Origin: Microcoleus sp. EPA2
GTDB taxonomy: Bacteria; Cyanobacteriota; Cyanobacteriia; Cyanobacteriales; Microcoleaceae
DNA length: 64,000 nt
Reading direction: 5' to 3'
Assembly: GCA_020882975.1 (NCBI GenBank)
Contig: JAHRFD010000001.1
Location: 228,336 to 292,335, forward strand
A model generated the notes under the pieces. It had not been told where the DNA came from, did not search any database, and was given only the letters and a program-made list of their open reading frames with translations. This document shows, piece after piece, positions 7,926 to 17,090 of the stretch. Positions within the stretch are counted from its first letter, which is position 1, and each line of letters opens with the position of its first letter. The position numbers and the translations under genes were made by a program.

Positions 7926-9038
7926 CTATAATAACCTTGCCCTCAATTCATCAGCAGATAACTGTGGCATTTCTTCTACCAACACTGTCAATTCGGTCAC
8001 TGATAATTCTACTAAATTTCTCACTGCCGTAGCGAGAATATCTGCTGATTCATTTAAGTACCTTTTCAATACATATTCCGCCAACAATTTAACCGCTTGT
8101 TCCTGTCCTGATTCATCGACACTCAGCATTGATATCGCCAGCAACATCCGAGTAAATTCCGTCGCCGACAACTTGGATAGAGGCGTTAAAAACACGCTCA
8201 TTTTGGGACTTAATTCTCCGAATTTTCCTGGCAGAAAATCTGATAAAATTAAGCGTTGCTGTTCTTGTCTGCCTCGTTCTAGCCCTCGTTCTAGCCCTCG
8301 TTCTAGCCCTTCTTCCCTAGCTTGTTGCTGTGCTGCTTGTATTTGTTGTTGAAAAAGTGGTGTAATGGCCATAATTAACTCCCGCTCTTCTGGTTCTAAT
8401 TGCTGTGGGGTATCGGTTACTAAATTTGACTGCAACCTATATAATAACTCTAAGGCAGTCATCCGCAGCGGATCGTCCGTTGCTAAAGAACTCAATTGAG
8501 AAATAGCCCTTTGCTGCACTTTCCCTTTCCCCAAAATCCTCAACCACAGGGTTTCTGGTGTTTCTGGTAATTGGTGAATCACCACAATTGCCCCTCGCCA
8601 GTGCTCTGGGAAAAAATAGATGCCCTCCAACCAATTAGATGGGTCTGGTGTTCCACCAAAACCCGAAACTAATGATTTTGAGGCTGTAGGTGTTAAAATC
8701 CACAGGAAGGGTAGCTTAGTATCATCATAGCGAGTATTTTCTCTTCTTGCCTGTCGCTCTAATTCTCTTCGTAAATCGAATAACTTACTGGTACAATTCC
8801 AGACATCGCCCAGAGCTATGGGATTGCGAAACGGTTCAAATATTGCAGTTGTGTTTGCCATTTTTCCCAACAATCCTAGATTTTCTGTATATTCTGGGAT
8901 GGGAGTGCCGGGAGTGAAATAGACATCAATTTCTCGGACTTCCGAAGTCACATCGCGACCAATATTGACTTTCCCGATGGGAGAGAGCATTTCTTCCAGG
9001 TATTCTTTGGCAAAGCGATCGTGAATGAATCGCGTCAT
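7926..9038 (-). CDS. Rpn/PD-(D/E)XK transposase-like hypothetical protein ('flagellar assembly H'-like)
   Basis: 370 residues. The N-terminus (FIHDRFAKEYLEEMLSPIG...REIDVYFTPGT) and the later helical repeat region resemble a large cyanobacterial family placed among Rpn-like PD-(D/E)XK proteins and often mislabelled as flagellar assembly protein H. Residues ~240-256 are a tandem GLERGLERGLERG, encoded by 12-base DNA repeats near 8277-8310. The C-terminus is helical with repeated 'LSATEFTRMLLAIS' / 'LSVTELTVLVEEMPQLSADEL' units. Members tend to vary between strains and may be mobile or defence-related; no function is established here. Confidence 0.65.
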   Translation of the reverse strand: MTRFIHDRFAKEYLEEMLSPIGKVNIGRDVTSEVREIDVYFTPGTPIPEYTENLGLLGKMANTTAIFEPFRNPIALGDVWNCTSKLFDLRRELERQARRENTRYDDTKLPFLWILTPTASKSLVSGFGGTPDPSNWLEGIYFFPEHWRGAIVVIHQLPETPETLWLRILGKGKVQQRAISQLSSLATDDPLRMTALELLYRLQSNLVTDTPQQLEPEERELIMAITPLFQQQIQAAQQQAREEGLERGLERGLERGRQEQQRLILSDFLPGKFGELSPKMSVFLTPLSKLSATEFTRMLLAISMLSVDESGQEQAVKLLAEYVLKRYLNESADILATAVRNLVELSVTELTVLVEEMPQLSADELRARLL

Positions 9039-9295
9039 GGAATTTATGATGGATTTTTATCACTGCATTTTATCATCATTTAATTGCTGTGCGATCGCCC
9101 TAACCAGACATCCCCCTCCTAAACTCTTTCATCGCTTCCACACTCGAAGCCATCAGCAAGCAGCGACACAGTAAATTAATATCTAAATTGTTATTATCAC
9201 ATTCAATCAAAACAGTCTAAATTCAACTCCACGCCCAGGGTACAAACTTGCAATAATAGTCTCAATCCGTAATTATAGAACCAACCACCACCTCC

Positions 9296-9481
9296 ATGAA
9301 CACCAACATCAGCCCGATCCTCAAAGTATTTACCCTCTCCGCCGCCCTTTCCCTCGCCATCAAGTACGCAGGGCCTAGCTTATCCATACCCTCCACCGAT
9401 TCCAACGCTCTCATTGCCATCCTTTCCCCAAGCCTGATTGTAGCTGCTATCTTGGGGTGGCGGGCATGGCAACAGCAATAG
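9296..9481 (+). CDS. Small two-helix membrane protein
   Basis: 61 residues. Two hydrophobic segments (ISPILKVFTLSAALSLAIKY and ALIAILSPSLIVAAILGW) are separated by a short polar loop; the protein ends WRAWQQQ. ATG start, no clear SD. Small proteins of this look are common in cyanobacteria and lack assigned roles. The hydrophobic pattern and in-frame length favour a real gene. Confidence is limited by its size. Confidence 0.5.
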   Translation: MNTNISPILKVFTLSAALSLAIKYAGPSLSIPSTDSNALIAILSPSLIVAAILGWRAWQQQ

Positions 9482-9543
9482 CAAGGCGAGCTAGAGTGCG
9501 ATCTAAACTTGGTCTAAAAACTACCGATGCGCCAGAAATCGGG

Positions 9544-9647
9544 ATATAGCAATCCTAAATCATTTGTGAACTTCTTACTCCCTCCCCTTGCTAAGGGGAG
9601 GGTTGGGGCGGGGTAAAAAATTTACGACTCATTTAGGATTGCTATAT
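9544..9647. mobile_element. 104-bp MITE-like element, 17-bp perfect terminal inverted repeats
   Basis: The ends ATATAGCAATCCTAAAT (9544-9560) and ATTTAGGATTGCTATAT (9631-9647) are exact inverted repeats. The interior has a CTCCCCTTGCTAAGGGGAGG hairpin. The 5'-ATATAGCAATCC end is a repeat motif common in cyanobacterial spacers. No ORF inside. It fills part of the 9482-9827 gap, in which I see nothing else. Confidence 0.65.
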
Positions 9648-9827
9648 AAGCCTGATATTATTGTACTCCACGAATAAACCATGGGAAACCAGCCACGCTG
9701 GGAAAAATTATCAATGATTACAATGGGTTCATAAGTCCCCTTAATCGTCGAGGTAACTAGCACTAATTCGGAGGATAATTATGCCCTGAAACTAGAAGCA
9801 TAGGAATCCATGGGTATTCAGGAATAA

Positions 9828-10307
9828 GGGATTATAGACTATAAATCCAGAGAGATAGAAGGAACCGTTAAAATTTTAACCATTAAACGCACCCCGTTGG
9901 GTGAATTGTTTTTGGTTTTGGTTGTTGACGACGTTAGCCCAGAAGTTGAAGTTAAGACGGGTAGAATCGCTGGTTTTGACTTTGGGTTAAAGACTTTCCT
10001 CACCTGCTCAGACGGTACAATAATTGAGTCTCCCCAATTTTTTAAACAATCCCTAAACGCTATTAAAAAAGCTAGTAAACAGCATTCTAAAAAGCTAAAA
10101 GGCTCATCAAACAGAGAAAGAGCTAGAAAGAATCTAGTACGCAAGCATGAGGATATCTCTAATCGTCGGCATGATTGGTTCTGGAAGTTAGCCCATGAGC
10201 TAACTGATAAGTTCGATCACGCCGGGGAGTATGTCAACATAATTCAATCTGACACCAAAACAGTTGTTCGTCAAAGGTCAATGAGGAGTCTGCTTCTTCT
10301 GGTGTGA
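9828..10307 (+). pseudogene. tnpB relic (central part only)
   Basis: An open frame after a stop at 9825 encodes GTVKILTIKRTPLGELFLVLV followed by a RIAGFDFGLKTFLTCSDG block, which matches the TnpB/IS605 OrfB RuvC-I region (catalytic Asp in FDFG). The charged helix (KKLKGSSNRERARKNLVRKH) and DWFWKLAHEL also fit TnpB. The N-terminal domain, RuvC-II Glu, zinc ribbon and last Asp are missing, so it cannot be active. The C-terminus breaks down near 10280. It is not a copy of the intact TnpB at 21316-22542, since the residues differ. Confidence 0.75.
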
Positions 10308-10434
10308 GAGTAGGGGTATTTTTTAAAGATAGGATTAAAGTGCGATCGCCCGCATCTAAGATATCTTGGAGAGAGTAGATTTCCCAAACCTCTCAAGTCC
10401 CACACTAAATCTTGATTCCCCAATCTCAAACCAA

Positions 10435-11607
10435 ATGAAGCTAGGACAATGGATGGGCTTATTAGCCCTGATCGCATCTTGTTACATACTTTGGCAAATC
10501 AGGCAAGCCTTACTGCTGCTATTTGCCGCAGTCGTCTTAGCCACAGCCTTAAATAGGCTAGCACGGTACTTACAGAAATTCCGGCTCAAAAGATCGATCG
10601 CAGTCTTACTTTCAATTACCTTCCTAGTCCTGATATTCCTAGGCTTATTTCTAATTATTGTACCACCCTTTACTCAACAGTTTCAACAACTGACCCAAAG
10701 AGCGCCTCAAGGAATAGTCAAATTAAATGAGTGGATCGATCAGATTGAAACTCGCTTTTCTGGACAATTTGGTCAGCGGCTGCCCAATCTTGATGTTAAC
10801 GACATCATGCAACAACTACAACCTTTATTCAACCAACTCGTTGGCGGTGCAGGAGCTTTTGTCGGGAACACATTAGGAGTTATTCTCAGTTTTTTGCTGG
10901 TCATAGTTTTGACGTTAATGACATTAGCAGAACCTCTCTCTTATCGGAAAGCATTTATCCAACTATTTCCTTCTTTTTATCGGCGTAGAGTCGATGGCAT
11001 CTTAGATGAATGCGAAATAGCTCTGGGTCGATGGGCGATCGGTGCTTTAATTAGCATGAGCGTCATCACCCTTCTGAGCTTAATTGGTTTATCAGTATTA
11101 AAAGTTCCCTTAGCCCTAGCTCACGCTGTAGTAGCGGGTTTACTGAACTTAATACCAAATATGGGGCCTGGTTTGAGCGTGATTCCTCCCATGACGATCG
11201 CACTTTTAGACTCTCCCTTAAAATCCGGTTTAGTCCTACTCCTGTACTTTCTAATTCAACAATTTGAAAGTAACCTCCTCACCCCTTACGTTATGGCACA
11301 ACAAGTATCGCTGCTGCCCGCTGTCACCTTAATAGCTCAAGTATTTTTCGCTACATTCTTTGGATTTTTAGGACTATTGCTTGCCCTTCCCCTCACCGTT
11401 GTCGCTCAAGTTTGGATTAGAGAAGTCTTAATTAAAGATATTCTCAACCAGTGGCACACAAGTCCCACCAAGCTAGCAGCGATTAATTCTGCTATTGAGG
11501 AGGAATACCAAGCTATAGGAGTAGTACATAGTCAATCAGAAAGTCTGCCAGAACAAAAAACAGACATCCCAAACAATACAGATGATAATGGTGAACCCAA
11601 AAAGTAG
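10435..11607 (+). CDS. AI-2E family transporter (PerM-like permease)
   Basis: 390 residues from ATG 10435 (MKLGQWMGLLAL). The frame is open from TTG 10366, but homologues usually begin at this MKLGQW motif. It shows the family pattern of paired N-terminal membrane helices, a soluble amphipathic stretch (QQFQQLTQRAPQGIVKLNEW...), then helices with GLLNLIPNMGPGLSVIPP and FESNLLTPYVMAQQVSLLPA. The acidic tail is cytoplasmic. Family members include autoinducer-2 exporters and Na+/H+ antiporters; the substrate here is unknown. A DUF39 gene follows in the same direction after 100 bases. Confidence 0.85.
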   Translation: MKLGQWMGLLALIASCYILWQIRQALLLLFAAVVLATALNRLARYLQKFRLKRSIAVLLSITFLVLIFLGLFLIIVPPFTQQFQQLTQRAPQGIVKLNEWIDQIETRFSGQFGQRLPNLDVNDIMQQLQPLFNQLVGGAGAFVGNTLGVILSFLLVIVLTLMTLAEPLSYRKAFIQLFPSFYRRRVDGILDECEIALGRWAIGALISMSVITLLSLIGLSVLKVPLALAHAVVAGLLNLIPNMGPGLSVIPPMTIALLDSPLKSGLVLLLYFLIQQFESNLLTPYVMAQQVSLLPAVTLIAQVFFATFFGFLGLLLALPLTVVAQVWIREVLIKDILNQWHTSPTKLAAINSAIEEEYQAIGVVHSQSESLPEQKTDIPNNTDDNGEPKK

Positions 11608-11707
11608 ATTGTTTCTGATTGCCAATAATAGCATCTGCCACCTAGTCCCAAATAGTCGGTAATCCAGTATTCAGGCAATCTATCAATCTCAAATCTCAAA
11701 TAATAAT

Positions 11708-12883
11708 ATGGGAACGATCGACGAAATCAACGATAAAATCACTCAAGGCAAAGCCACAGTCTGGACAATCGAAGAACTCAAAAACCGAGTCCAAGAAACC
11801 AGCATTACCCAAGCGGCGAAAGAAGTCGATGTCATCACCACAGGCACCTTCGAGCCAATGGAATCATCAGGGGCAATTATCAACCTCGGCCACACAGATC
11901 CCCCCATAAAAATCCGCCAGTGCTGGCTAGACGGCGTTCTAGCCTACTCCGGCTTTGGTGCAGTAGACCTGTACCTAGGAGCCACCCAAGTAGCCGAAGA
12001 CGGCGAAGAATCCCGCGAAAGAGGCGGCGGACACGTCATCGAAGACCTGATTGCGGGGAAACCCGTACAATTGCGCGCCCTCGGACAAGTAACAGACTGC
12101 TACCCCCGCACCTCCTTTGAAACCACAATTACCCGCGATACCATCAACCAGTTTTATTTATTCAATCCCCGGAACGTATATCAAAACTTTATTGTTGGTG
12201 TCAATGGGGGCGATCGACCACTATTCACCTACCTAGGGCCCCTACAAGCAAACCTAGGCAACGCCGTCTATTCCAGCCTAGGAGCCATGTCCCCCCTGCT
12301 GAACGACCCCGACCTCGAAACCATCGGCATTGGCACGCGCATCTTCCTAGGAGGCGCTCAGGGCTACATCACCTGGGAAGGCACCCAGCACTTCCCCCTG
12401 CAAAAACGGCAGGCCAATCGTACCCCCATCGGACCGGCCGCCACCCTAGCACTTATCGGCGATGCAAAACAGATGAACTCAAAATGGGTACGCGGGTGCT
12501 ACTTCAAAAACTACGGCCCATCAATCATGCTGGGAATCGGCATCCCATTTCCTGTCCTCAACGAAACCGTCGTTGCCCACTGTGCAGTATCAGACAAAAA
12601 AATAGTAGCGCCGGTGGTAGATTTCTCAATCCCCCGGCGCGTGCGTCCCACCTTCGGTTTAGTTAGCTATGCCCAATTAAAAACAGGTCGCATTCTGATA
12701 GAGGGTAAACCCGTGCGAACAGCCCCCCTAGCAAGTATGTTTCTGTCCCGACAAGTAGCTTTGGAATTGAAACAGCAAATTGAAACTGGTCAATTTACTC
12801 TCACCGCACCAGTTGCTCCTCTGCCAGCAGACAGAGTATTTCTGCCACAGGATGTGTGGGGGGCGCAAGTTAGATTGGAATAG
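11708..12883 (+). CDS. DUF39 homocysteine biosynthesis protein
   Basis: 391 residues with the DUF39 features: DVITTGTFEPMESSGAIIN near the N-terminus, RQCWLDGV with its cysteine, GGGHVIEDLIAGKPVQLRALG, GIGTRIFLGGAQGYITWEGTQH, and GIGIPFPVLNE. In methanogens DUF39 proteins take part in making homocysteine from aspartate semialdehyde with a sulfide donor. The methanogen enzyme works with a ferredoxin-like partner; none is adjacent here. The role in cyanobacteria is inferred from the family. Local GC and proline content are higher than in neighbouring spacers, typical of a well-conserved gene. Confidence 0.88.
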   Translation: MGTIDEINDKITQGKATVWTIEELKNRVQETSITQAAKEVDVITTGTFEPMESSGAIINLGHTDPPIKIRQCWLDGVLAYSGFGAVDLYLGATQVAEDGEESRERGGGHVIEDLIAGKPVQLRALGQVTDCYPRTSFETTITRDTINQFYLFNPRNVYQNFIVGVNGGDRPLFTYLGPLQANLGNAVYSSLGAMSPLLNDPDLETIGIGTRIFLGGAQGYITWEGTQHFPLQKRQANRTPIGPAATLALIGDAKQMNSKWVRGCYFKNYGPSIMLGIGIPFPVLNETVVAHCAVSDKKIVAPVVDFSIPRRVRPTFGLVSYAQLKTGRILIEGKPVRTAPLASMFLSRQVALELKQQIETGQFTLTAPVAPLPADRVFLPQDVWGAQVRLE

Positions 12884-12921
12884 ACCAGTTCTGGATACAG
12901 AAACTAAATTTTGGGGAGGCA

Positions 12922-14166
12922 TCACTCCTCCACAGGCTTAGGTTTCTTCACAGGCTTAGGAAGAGGTTCCTTACGAGCAGGGGGCGCGGAGGCGGCTGAG
13001 GGCTTGATATTTGGACGCCCTACAGGAGCGCCATCACCACTGGGTCTAGGAGTATATGGACGTTTATTTCCGCCTCCTCGGAAGCCGGGGGGTTTTTCGC
13101 CAGGGGGGAATTTCCGCTTTTTGATCGGCAGTGCCCCAATATTATTAGCCTGCTGAATTATGAGATTGTCAGCCTGTAACTTGACATGGAAATCCCAAAA
13201 AAACCCGATCGCCTTTGTGGCTAAATCCCCCTGAAGTTTCAACTTAAAAAACTTCATCTTGTCGTCATTCTTGCGGGGAGCTTGCTTAATTTTGACGATG
13301 ACATACTTTTCTCGATCGTGAGATTGATAGATAACCTCACCTCTAATCGAAAAATAGCCATCTTCAACATTAGGTTCAGACTCTGGGAGAGAGGGGATAG
13401 AGGATGTTAAACTGCTCTCAATTTCCCCGGAAACTGGACTTTCCTCATCTGAGGAAATTTCCGAAGGTTTTTTGAGCGTTTCAGGTTCCCAGACTCCCAT
13501 AATCTGGGCGTGTAAGTTACCATCTTCTTGCCTGGTGCGGGGATAGACCACCCACAGGTGTTCTTGTTCCAAGTCCAAGTGATTTTTGACTAAACTCATG
13601 ACTCTACCGAGCAAAACCGCGTCTATGGCAGTTCCGTCAGCAGCGATGAGCATACCCCGCGTGAAATGTTCTTCAGATTGGGTGTAGCGGCCCCGGACCA
13701 AACCAACAGCTCGGTACTGTCTAGGTTCACTGGGGGGGGGAATCGGATGTTGGCGCATCACTGCGGGTATGTCATCGGTGGCTGGACTCTCCTGCTCAGC
13801 AGAGTCTGATGTGACGGTGGGCGATACAGAGACTGCTGGAGTATCGCTGGTAGATGGAGATGGGGGTGCTGGCTCTGAGAGTGCGGGAGCATCCCTAGGT
13901 GGATCTTGTGGCTTTGCTTCCTCCTTGGGGGGAGAAGTGTAGCGTGGTCGTTGCAGGGTGTCCTTGGATGCTGGGGCATCTGTTGCCATTGGCGGTTGAT
14001 TTTGGTCAACCGGTGCTGCCAACAGCTCTGGCTGTGGACTTTCCTCTGGTGTCTCAGGAACTGAAACTGTATCTTTGGGCGGATTGACGGCCAGTTCGCG
14101 AGGCTGAGCCTTGCGAGTTGAAGTAGATTTGGGCGATTTGGAAGAGCGGTTTGGAGAGGGGTTCAT
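12922..14166 (-). CDS. Proline-rich cyanobacterial protein with conserved C-terminal domain
   Basis: 414 residues. I chose ATG 14166 (MNPSPNRSS) because AAGGAG lies a few bases upstream; the frame continues eight codons further. Residues 1-~150 are low-complexity Pro/Ser/Ala/Glu. A central segment (RAVGLVRGRYTQSEEHFTRGMLIAADGTAIDAVLLG) and a second block (YFSIRGEVIYQSHDREKYVIVKIKQ...) look like folded beta domains, followed by a basic Pro/Gly/Lys tail. The folded blocks recall single-strand-binding or OB-like strands, but I cannot assign a family. Convergent with DUF39; the stop codons are 38 bases apart. Confidence 0.7.
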   Translation of the reverse strand: MNPSPNRSSKSPKSTSTRKAQPRELAVNPPKDTVSVPETPEESPQPELLAAPVDQNQPPMATDAPASKDTLQRPRYTSPPKEEAKPQDPPRDAPALSEPAPPSPSTSDTPAVSVSPTVTSDSAEQESPATDDIPAVMRQHPIPPPSEPRQYRAVGLVRGRYTQSEEHFTRGMLIAADGTAIDAVLLGRVMSLVKNHLDLEQEHLWVVYPRTRQEDGNLHAQIMGVWEPETLKKPSEISSDEESPVSGEIESSLTSSIPSLPESEPNVEDGYFSIRGEVIYQSHDREKYVIVKIKQAPRKNDDKMKFFKLKLQGDLATKAIGFFWDFHVKLQADNLIIQQANNIGALPIKKRKFPPGEKPPGFRGGGNKRPYTPRPSGDGAPVGRPNIKPSAASAPPARKEPLPKPVKKPKPVEE

Positions 14167-14290
14167 AAAAACTCCTTGCAGCGGAGACACATCCCTTGAG
14201 GGAAATTAGGAATAAACTGAAGACACTGCTTTCAAAACTACTAGCACCTGACAGGAGAGCACGGGGCTTTCATGTCAGGTTGTGACCCGT

Positions 14291-14413
14291 CAACTCCAAC
14301 TTGCAAGGGGTAGTAGAGTGTCGAGCAGTCCGTTGGCTGCTAAAATCCTTGTTGGCAAAGACTTTAGGAGTTGCGGACCGATCGTCAATTCGATCGCCCT
14401 GTAGTTGGAGTTG
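14291..14413. other. Unassigned inverted-repeat region, possible structured RNA
   Basis: CAACTCCAAC (14291-14300) pairs exactly with GTTGGAGTTG (14404-14413). Inside, AGCAG/CTGCT and a CGATCG/CGATCG stem could form nested hairpins. Just upstream, CTGACA/TGTCAG at 14248-14279 forms another hairpin. It lies in the gene-free gap 14167-14740 between divergent genes. It does not match tmRNA, RNase P RNA or Yfr1 features that I know. It could be a leader of either flanking gene. Confidence 0.3.
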
Positions 14414-14740
14414 CTGGCTAATAGAATTTAGGATATTCAGCTTGCCTATTTTACTTAATCCAATTACCGAACGGGCTGATCCGCCATATTTTTGGTAATT
14501 TTTAGCTCGACCAGACTAAATTGGACAGAGGGCGCAATCCTTGGGGCTGCGGGTCTGAGTGTCCAAAATTGTTTAGCTAGCATGAAGTTGTGGGTCTGTT
14601 ACCATATTAGCTGCAAGCAAAAGATTGCTTTGTCACAGTTGGGCCCTAAAATTAAAAACCTGATGGACTTGGCTTAGGCAGCAGGTGATGCCTTCAATCT
14701 CGGAAAATAGTAAATTTTAAGCTCAACAAGAAGTTGAATT

Positions 14741-15673
14741 ATGGATAAAACAAACAAGGGTCGTGGATTGATTACTGTGGTGGTGGTGCTGTCCCTCATC
14801 GCTTTTTTGGGATTTTCTCTGGTCCCACTTTTGGACAGCATTCTCAAGGGAAGCCAAGCCCAAACTAGGTCAACTCCAACGCCTACTCAGACGGCTGCAA
14901 GTGGGGAAAAGCAATCAGAGTTGCTGCAAGCTCAGGCGAGGGGTTACGAATTGGTTTTGCAGCGCGAGGCCGACAATGTAACTGCTTTGCGAGGCCTATT
15001 GCAGGTGCGGCTGGAATTGATCGGACAAGGAGTGGGGGACATTAAAGATGTAGTACCTCCTTTGGAAAAGTTGGCTAAGTTGAATCCTGAAACTACTGAA
15101 TACGGGATTTTACTGGCTCAGGCTAAGGAACGCACGGGCGATCGCGAAGGTGCGGCTCAGGCATACCGGGCTATTTTGGCGGCTAAGCCGGGGGAAATTA
15201 AAGCTTTGCAGGGGTTGGTGAATTTGTTGCTAGTCCAGCAGCGGCCCGAAGCAGCGATCGGATTGCTGCAAGATACCCTCAAAGCTGCTCCGGCTGCAAA
15301 TGAGGCAAAACCGGGAAGTATCGATACAACTTCGGTGCAGTTGATTTTGGGACAAGTTTATGCTGTCGGGAAGCGATTTGACGAGGCGATCGCGATTTAT
15401 GACGAATCTGCCAAAGCTAATCCCAAGGATTTTCGCCCGACTCTAGGAAAGGCGATCGTATTTAAAGAACAGGGCAAAAAAGATGAAGCAAAAACCCTAT
15501 TTGCTAAGGCTACAGAGTTAGCTCCTCCTAACTATAAAGACCAAATCAATCAGTTAGCTAGCGATACTCCCAAGCCTTCAGCACCCCCTGCTGCAAGTCC
15601 CCAACCAGGGACTTCATCAACTCCTGAATCGACCGCTTCACCGAGTCCTGAAGGTTCACTACCTAAGCCTTAA
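14741..15673 (+). CDS. Membrane-anchored TPR protein
   Basis: 310 residues. An N-terminal signal anchor (residues ~8-32, LITVVVVLSLIAFLGFSLVPLL) is followed by tetratricopeptide repeats: residues ~90-260 include EYGILLAQAKERTGDREGAAQAYRAILAAKP, ALQGLVNLLLVQQRPEAAIGLL and FRPTLGKAIVFKEQGKKDEAKTLFAKA. The tail is Pro/Ser-rich. Similar anchored TPR proteins in cyanobacteria and plastids help assemble photosynthetic complexes, but nothing here specifies a partner. Monocistronic, with spacers on both sides. Confidence 0.75.
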   Translation: MDKTNKGRGLITVVVVLSLIAFLGFSLVPLLDSILKGSQAQTRSTPTPTQTAASGEKQSELLQAQARGYELVLQREADNVTALRGLLQVRLELIGQGVGDIKDVVPPLEKLAKLNPETTEYGILLAQAKERTGDREGAAQAYRAILAAKPGEIKALQGLVNLLLVQQRPEAAIGLLQDTLKAAPAANEAKPGSIDTTSVQLILGQVYAVGKRFDEAIAIYDESAKANPKDFRPTLGKAIVFKEQGKKDEAKTLFAKATELAPPNYKDQINQLASDTPKPSAPPAASPQPGTSSTPESTASPSPEGSLPKP

Positions 15674-15755
15674 GGAGAGTTTTGAGTTTTGAGTGCGTGA
15701 GTTGGGAGTTCAAGAATTTAAAATTCATGCACTTACTTCCTTCTTCTTACTTCTT

Positions 15756-15788
15756 CCTTCGTGTCCTTCGCGTCTTCGCGGTTAAATA
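15756..15788. repeat. Intergenic 'cgtcttcgcggttaaat' repeat
   Basis: CGTGTCCTTCGCGTCTTCGC followed by GGTTAAATAA is a short repeat common in cyanobacterial spacers. Family A elements in this window contain the related TGTGTTCTCTGCGTTCTCTG plus TGGTTAAAT. No function known. Confidence 0.45.
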
Positions 15789-15881
15789 ATTCTTCTAGTC
15801 CCAACGCACTAAAACTCGAACACTCTCTCCATCTAAAATCTCAAATCGGATTGCCAATTAGACACAACTTCGGAGGGAATT

Positions 15882-16772
15882 ATGACCCAAAGCGTTGACC
15901 GCATTGTTCTACCTCCTGCTTTTCCAGACCACACTCAATTACCAGAGTCGGATGGTACTTTTGTGAAAAATTTTCAGGAGCATCCACAAAGTTTAATTTT
16001 AACTGATTCGATCGGACCAATTTTGCAGGAACGGCATCCCGATGGACAATATGCGATCGGTCAAGACTGCGGTATTTACTGGCGAGAAACCGAGCCACCG
16101 GAAAAAGGTGCAGAAGCTCCTGATTGGTTTTATGTTCCCAATGTACCTCCTAATATTGACGGTCAAATTCGCCGTTCCTACGTGCTGTGGCGAGAACACA
16201 TAGCACCTTTAATTGCGTTGGAATTTGCTAGCGGGAACGGGGATGAAGAGCGCGATCGTACTCCTTTATCGCGCACTGATGAAGGGCTAATAACGAAACC
16301 TGGCAAGTTTTGGGTGTACGAGCGGGTAATGCGAATTCCCTATTATGGCATCTATGAAATTAACAGCGGCAGATTAGAAGTTTATCGATTGATTGATGGG
16401 TATTATCAACGGTTAGAACTAAATCAACGCGGTCATTTTCCGATCGCACCTTTAGGCGTAGAATTGGGACTTTGGCAAGGCAGTTATCAAAATCAAACTA
16501 TGCTTTGGCTCCGCTGGTGGGACGAGGAAGGTAATTTGCTATTGATTGGCGATGAAAGGGCAGAATTGGAGAAATTGCGAGGGGAACAACAGCGCGAAAG
16601 AGCCGAACAAGAAAGGTTGCGAGCCGACAGTGCAGAGCAGGCACAACAAGCTGAATTTCAGGCAAGAAGGGATGCAATTCCCCGATTGTTGGGAATGGGT
16701 TTGAGTGCCGAACAAGTGGCGGAGGCGTTAAGTTTATTCGTGGAGGAAGTTACGGAGAATGCTGGAGAGTGA
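15882..16772 (+). CDS. Uma2 family endonuclease (DUF820)
   Basis: 296 residues, SD GGAGGG six bases before the ATG. The Uma2 PD-(D/E)XK core is visible: PDWFYVPNVPPN, PLIALEFASGNGDEERD (active-site Glu strand) and a K-containing GKFWVYERVMRIPYYGIYEINSGRLEVYRL. The C-terminus is a charged coiled coil (RAELEKLRGEQQRERAEQERLRAD) and a last domain DAIPRLLGMGLSAEQVAEALSL. This abundant cyanobacterial family has no settled role; it is thought to be nuclease or transposon-related. The last ~35 codons are duplicated at 17753-17862. Confidence 0.8.
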   Translation: MTQSVDRIVLPPAFPDHTQLPESDGTFVKNFQEHPQSLILTDSIGPILQERHPDGQYAIGQDCGIYWRETEPPEKGAEAPDWFYVPNVPPNIDGQIRRSYVLWREHIAPLIALEFASGNGDEERDRTPLSRTDEGLITKPGKFWVYERVMRIPYYGIYEINSGRLEVYRLIDGYYQRLELNQRGHFPIAPLGVELGLWQGSYQNQTMLWLRWWDEEGNLLLIGDERAELEKLRGEQQRERAEQERLRADSAEQAQQAEFQARRDAIPRLLGMGLSAEQVAEALSLFVEEVTENAGE

Positions 16773-16808
16773 GACAGGGGGAGAGAATTGGGAAAAGGGC
16801 GATCGGTA

Positions 16809-17090
16809 TTAATAGACTTCATCATGAGAACCCATTTTGAGCAATAAAATAGCTTCCTCCTCATCTTTTGGATCGGTCACAAACTCAAATAAAATCCGAT
16901 AATCATAATCTATGGAACAGGACCAGATACCCGATAAATCTCCTGTCAATTTGTGAGTTCGCAAGCTGGGGTTAAAGCAGTCTTCAGACAAAAGTTCTAG
17001 CGTAGCTTCAATTAAAAGGCGAAGCTGAGGATTTTTACGAACTAACTTTTTGAAAGTACGAATAGATTTGGGAGTCCAACCAATTTTCAT
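16809..17090 (-). CDS. RelE/YafQ-type mRNA interferase toxin
   Basis: 93 residues from ATG 17090. RelE-fold features are WTPKSIRTFKKLVRKNPQLR, a 'THKLTGDLSGIWSCSIDYDYRILFEF' core and the C-terminal LLKMGSHDEVY, which matches the 'l..iG.Hd.vY' ending of YafQ-like toxins (His and Tyr act in catalysis). These toxins cleave mRNA on the ribosome. The ATG overlaps the antitoxin TGA by one base, showing coupling. Confidence 0.88.
   Translation of the reverse strand: MKIGWTPKSIRTFKKLVRKNPQLRLLIEATLELLSEDCFNPSLRTHKLTGDLSGIWSCSIDYDYRILFEFVTDPKDEEEAILLLKMGSHDEVY

Noticed and set aside
8277-8310. Short tandem repeats as a CRISPR or VNTR array
   Set aside because: They are 12-base coding repeats giving GLERGLERG; no spacers.
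7792-8352. Plus-strand ORF of 186 codons opposite the 7926-9038 gene
   Set aside because: Antisense to a better-formed gene; its Ser/Arg/Cys-rich repeats are the reverse of the GLERG repeat DNA.
10285-10434. N-terminal extension of the AI-2E permease from TTG 10366
   Set aside because: Non-ATG start, no SD, and residues unlike the family; ATG 10435 preferred.
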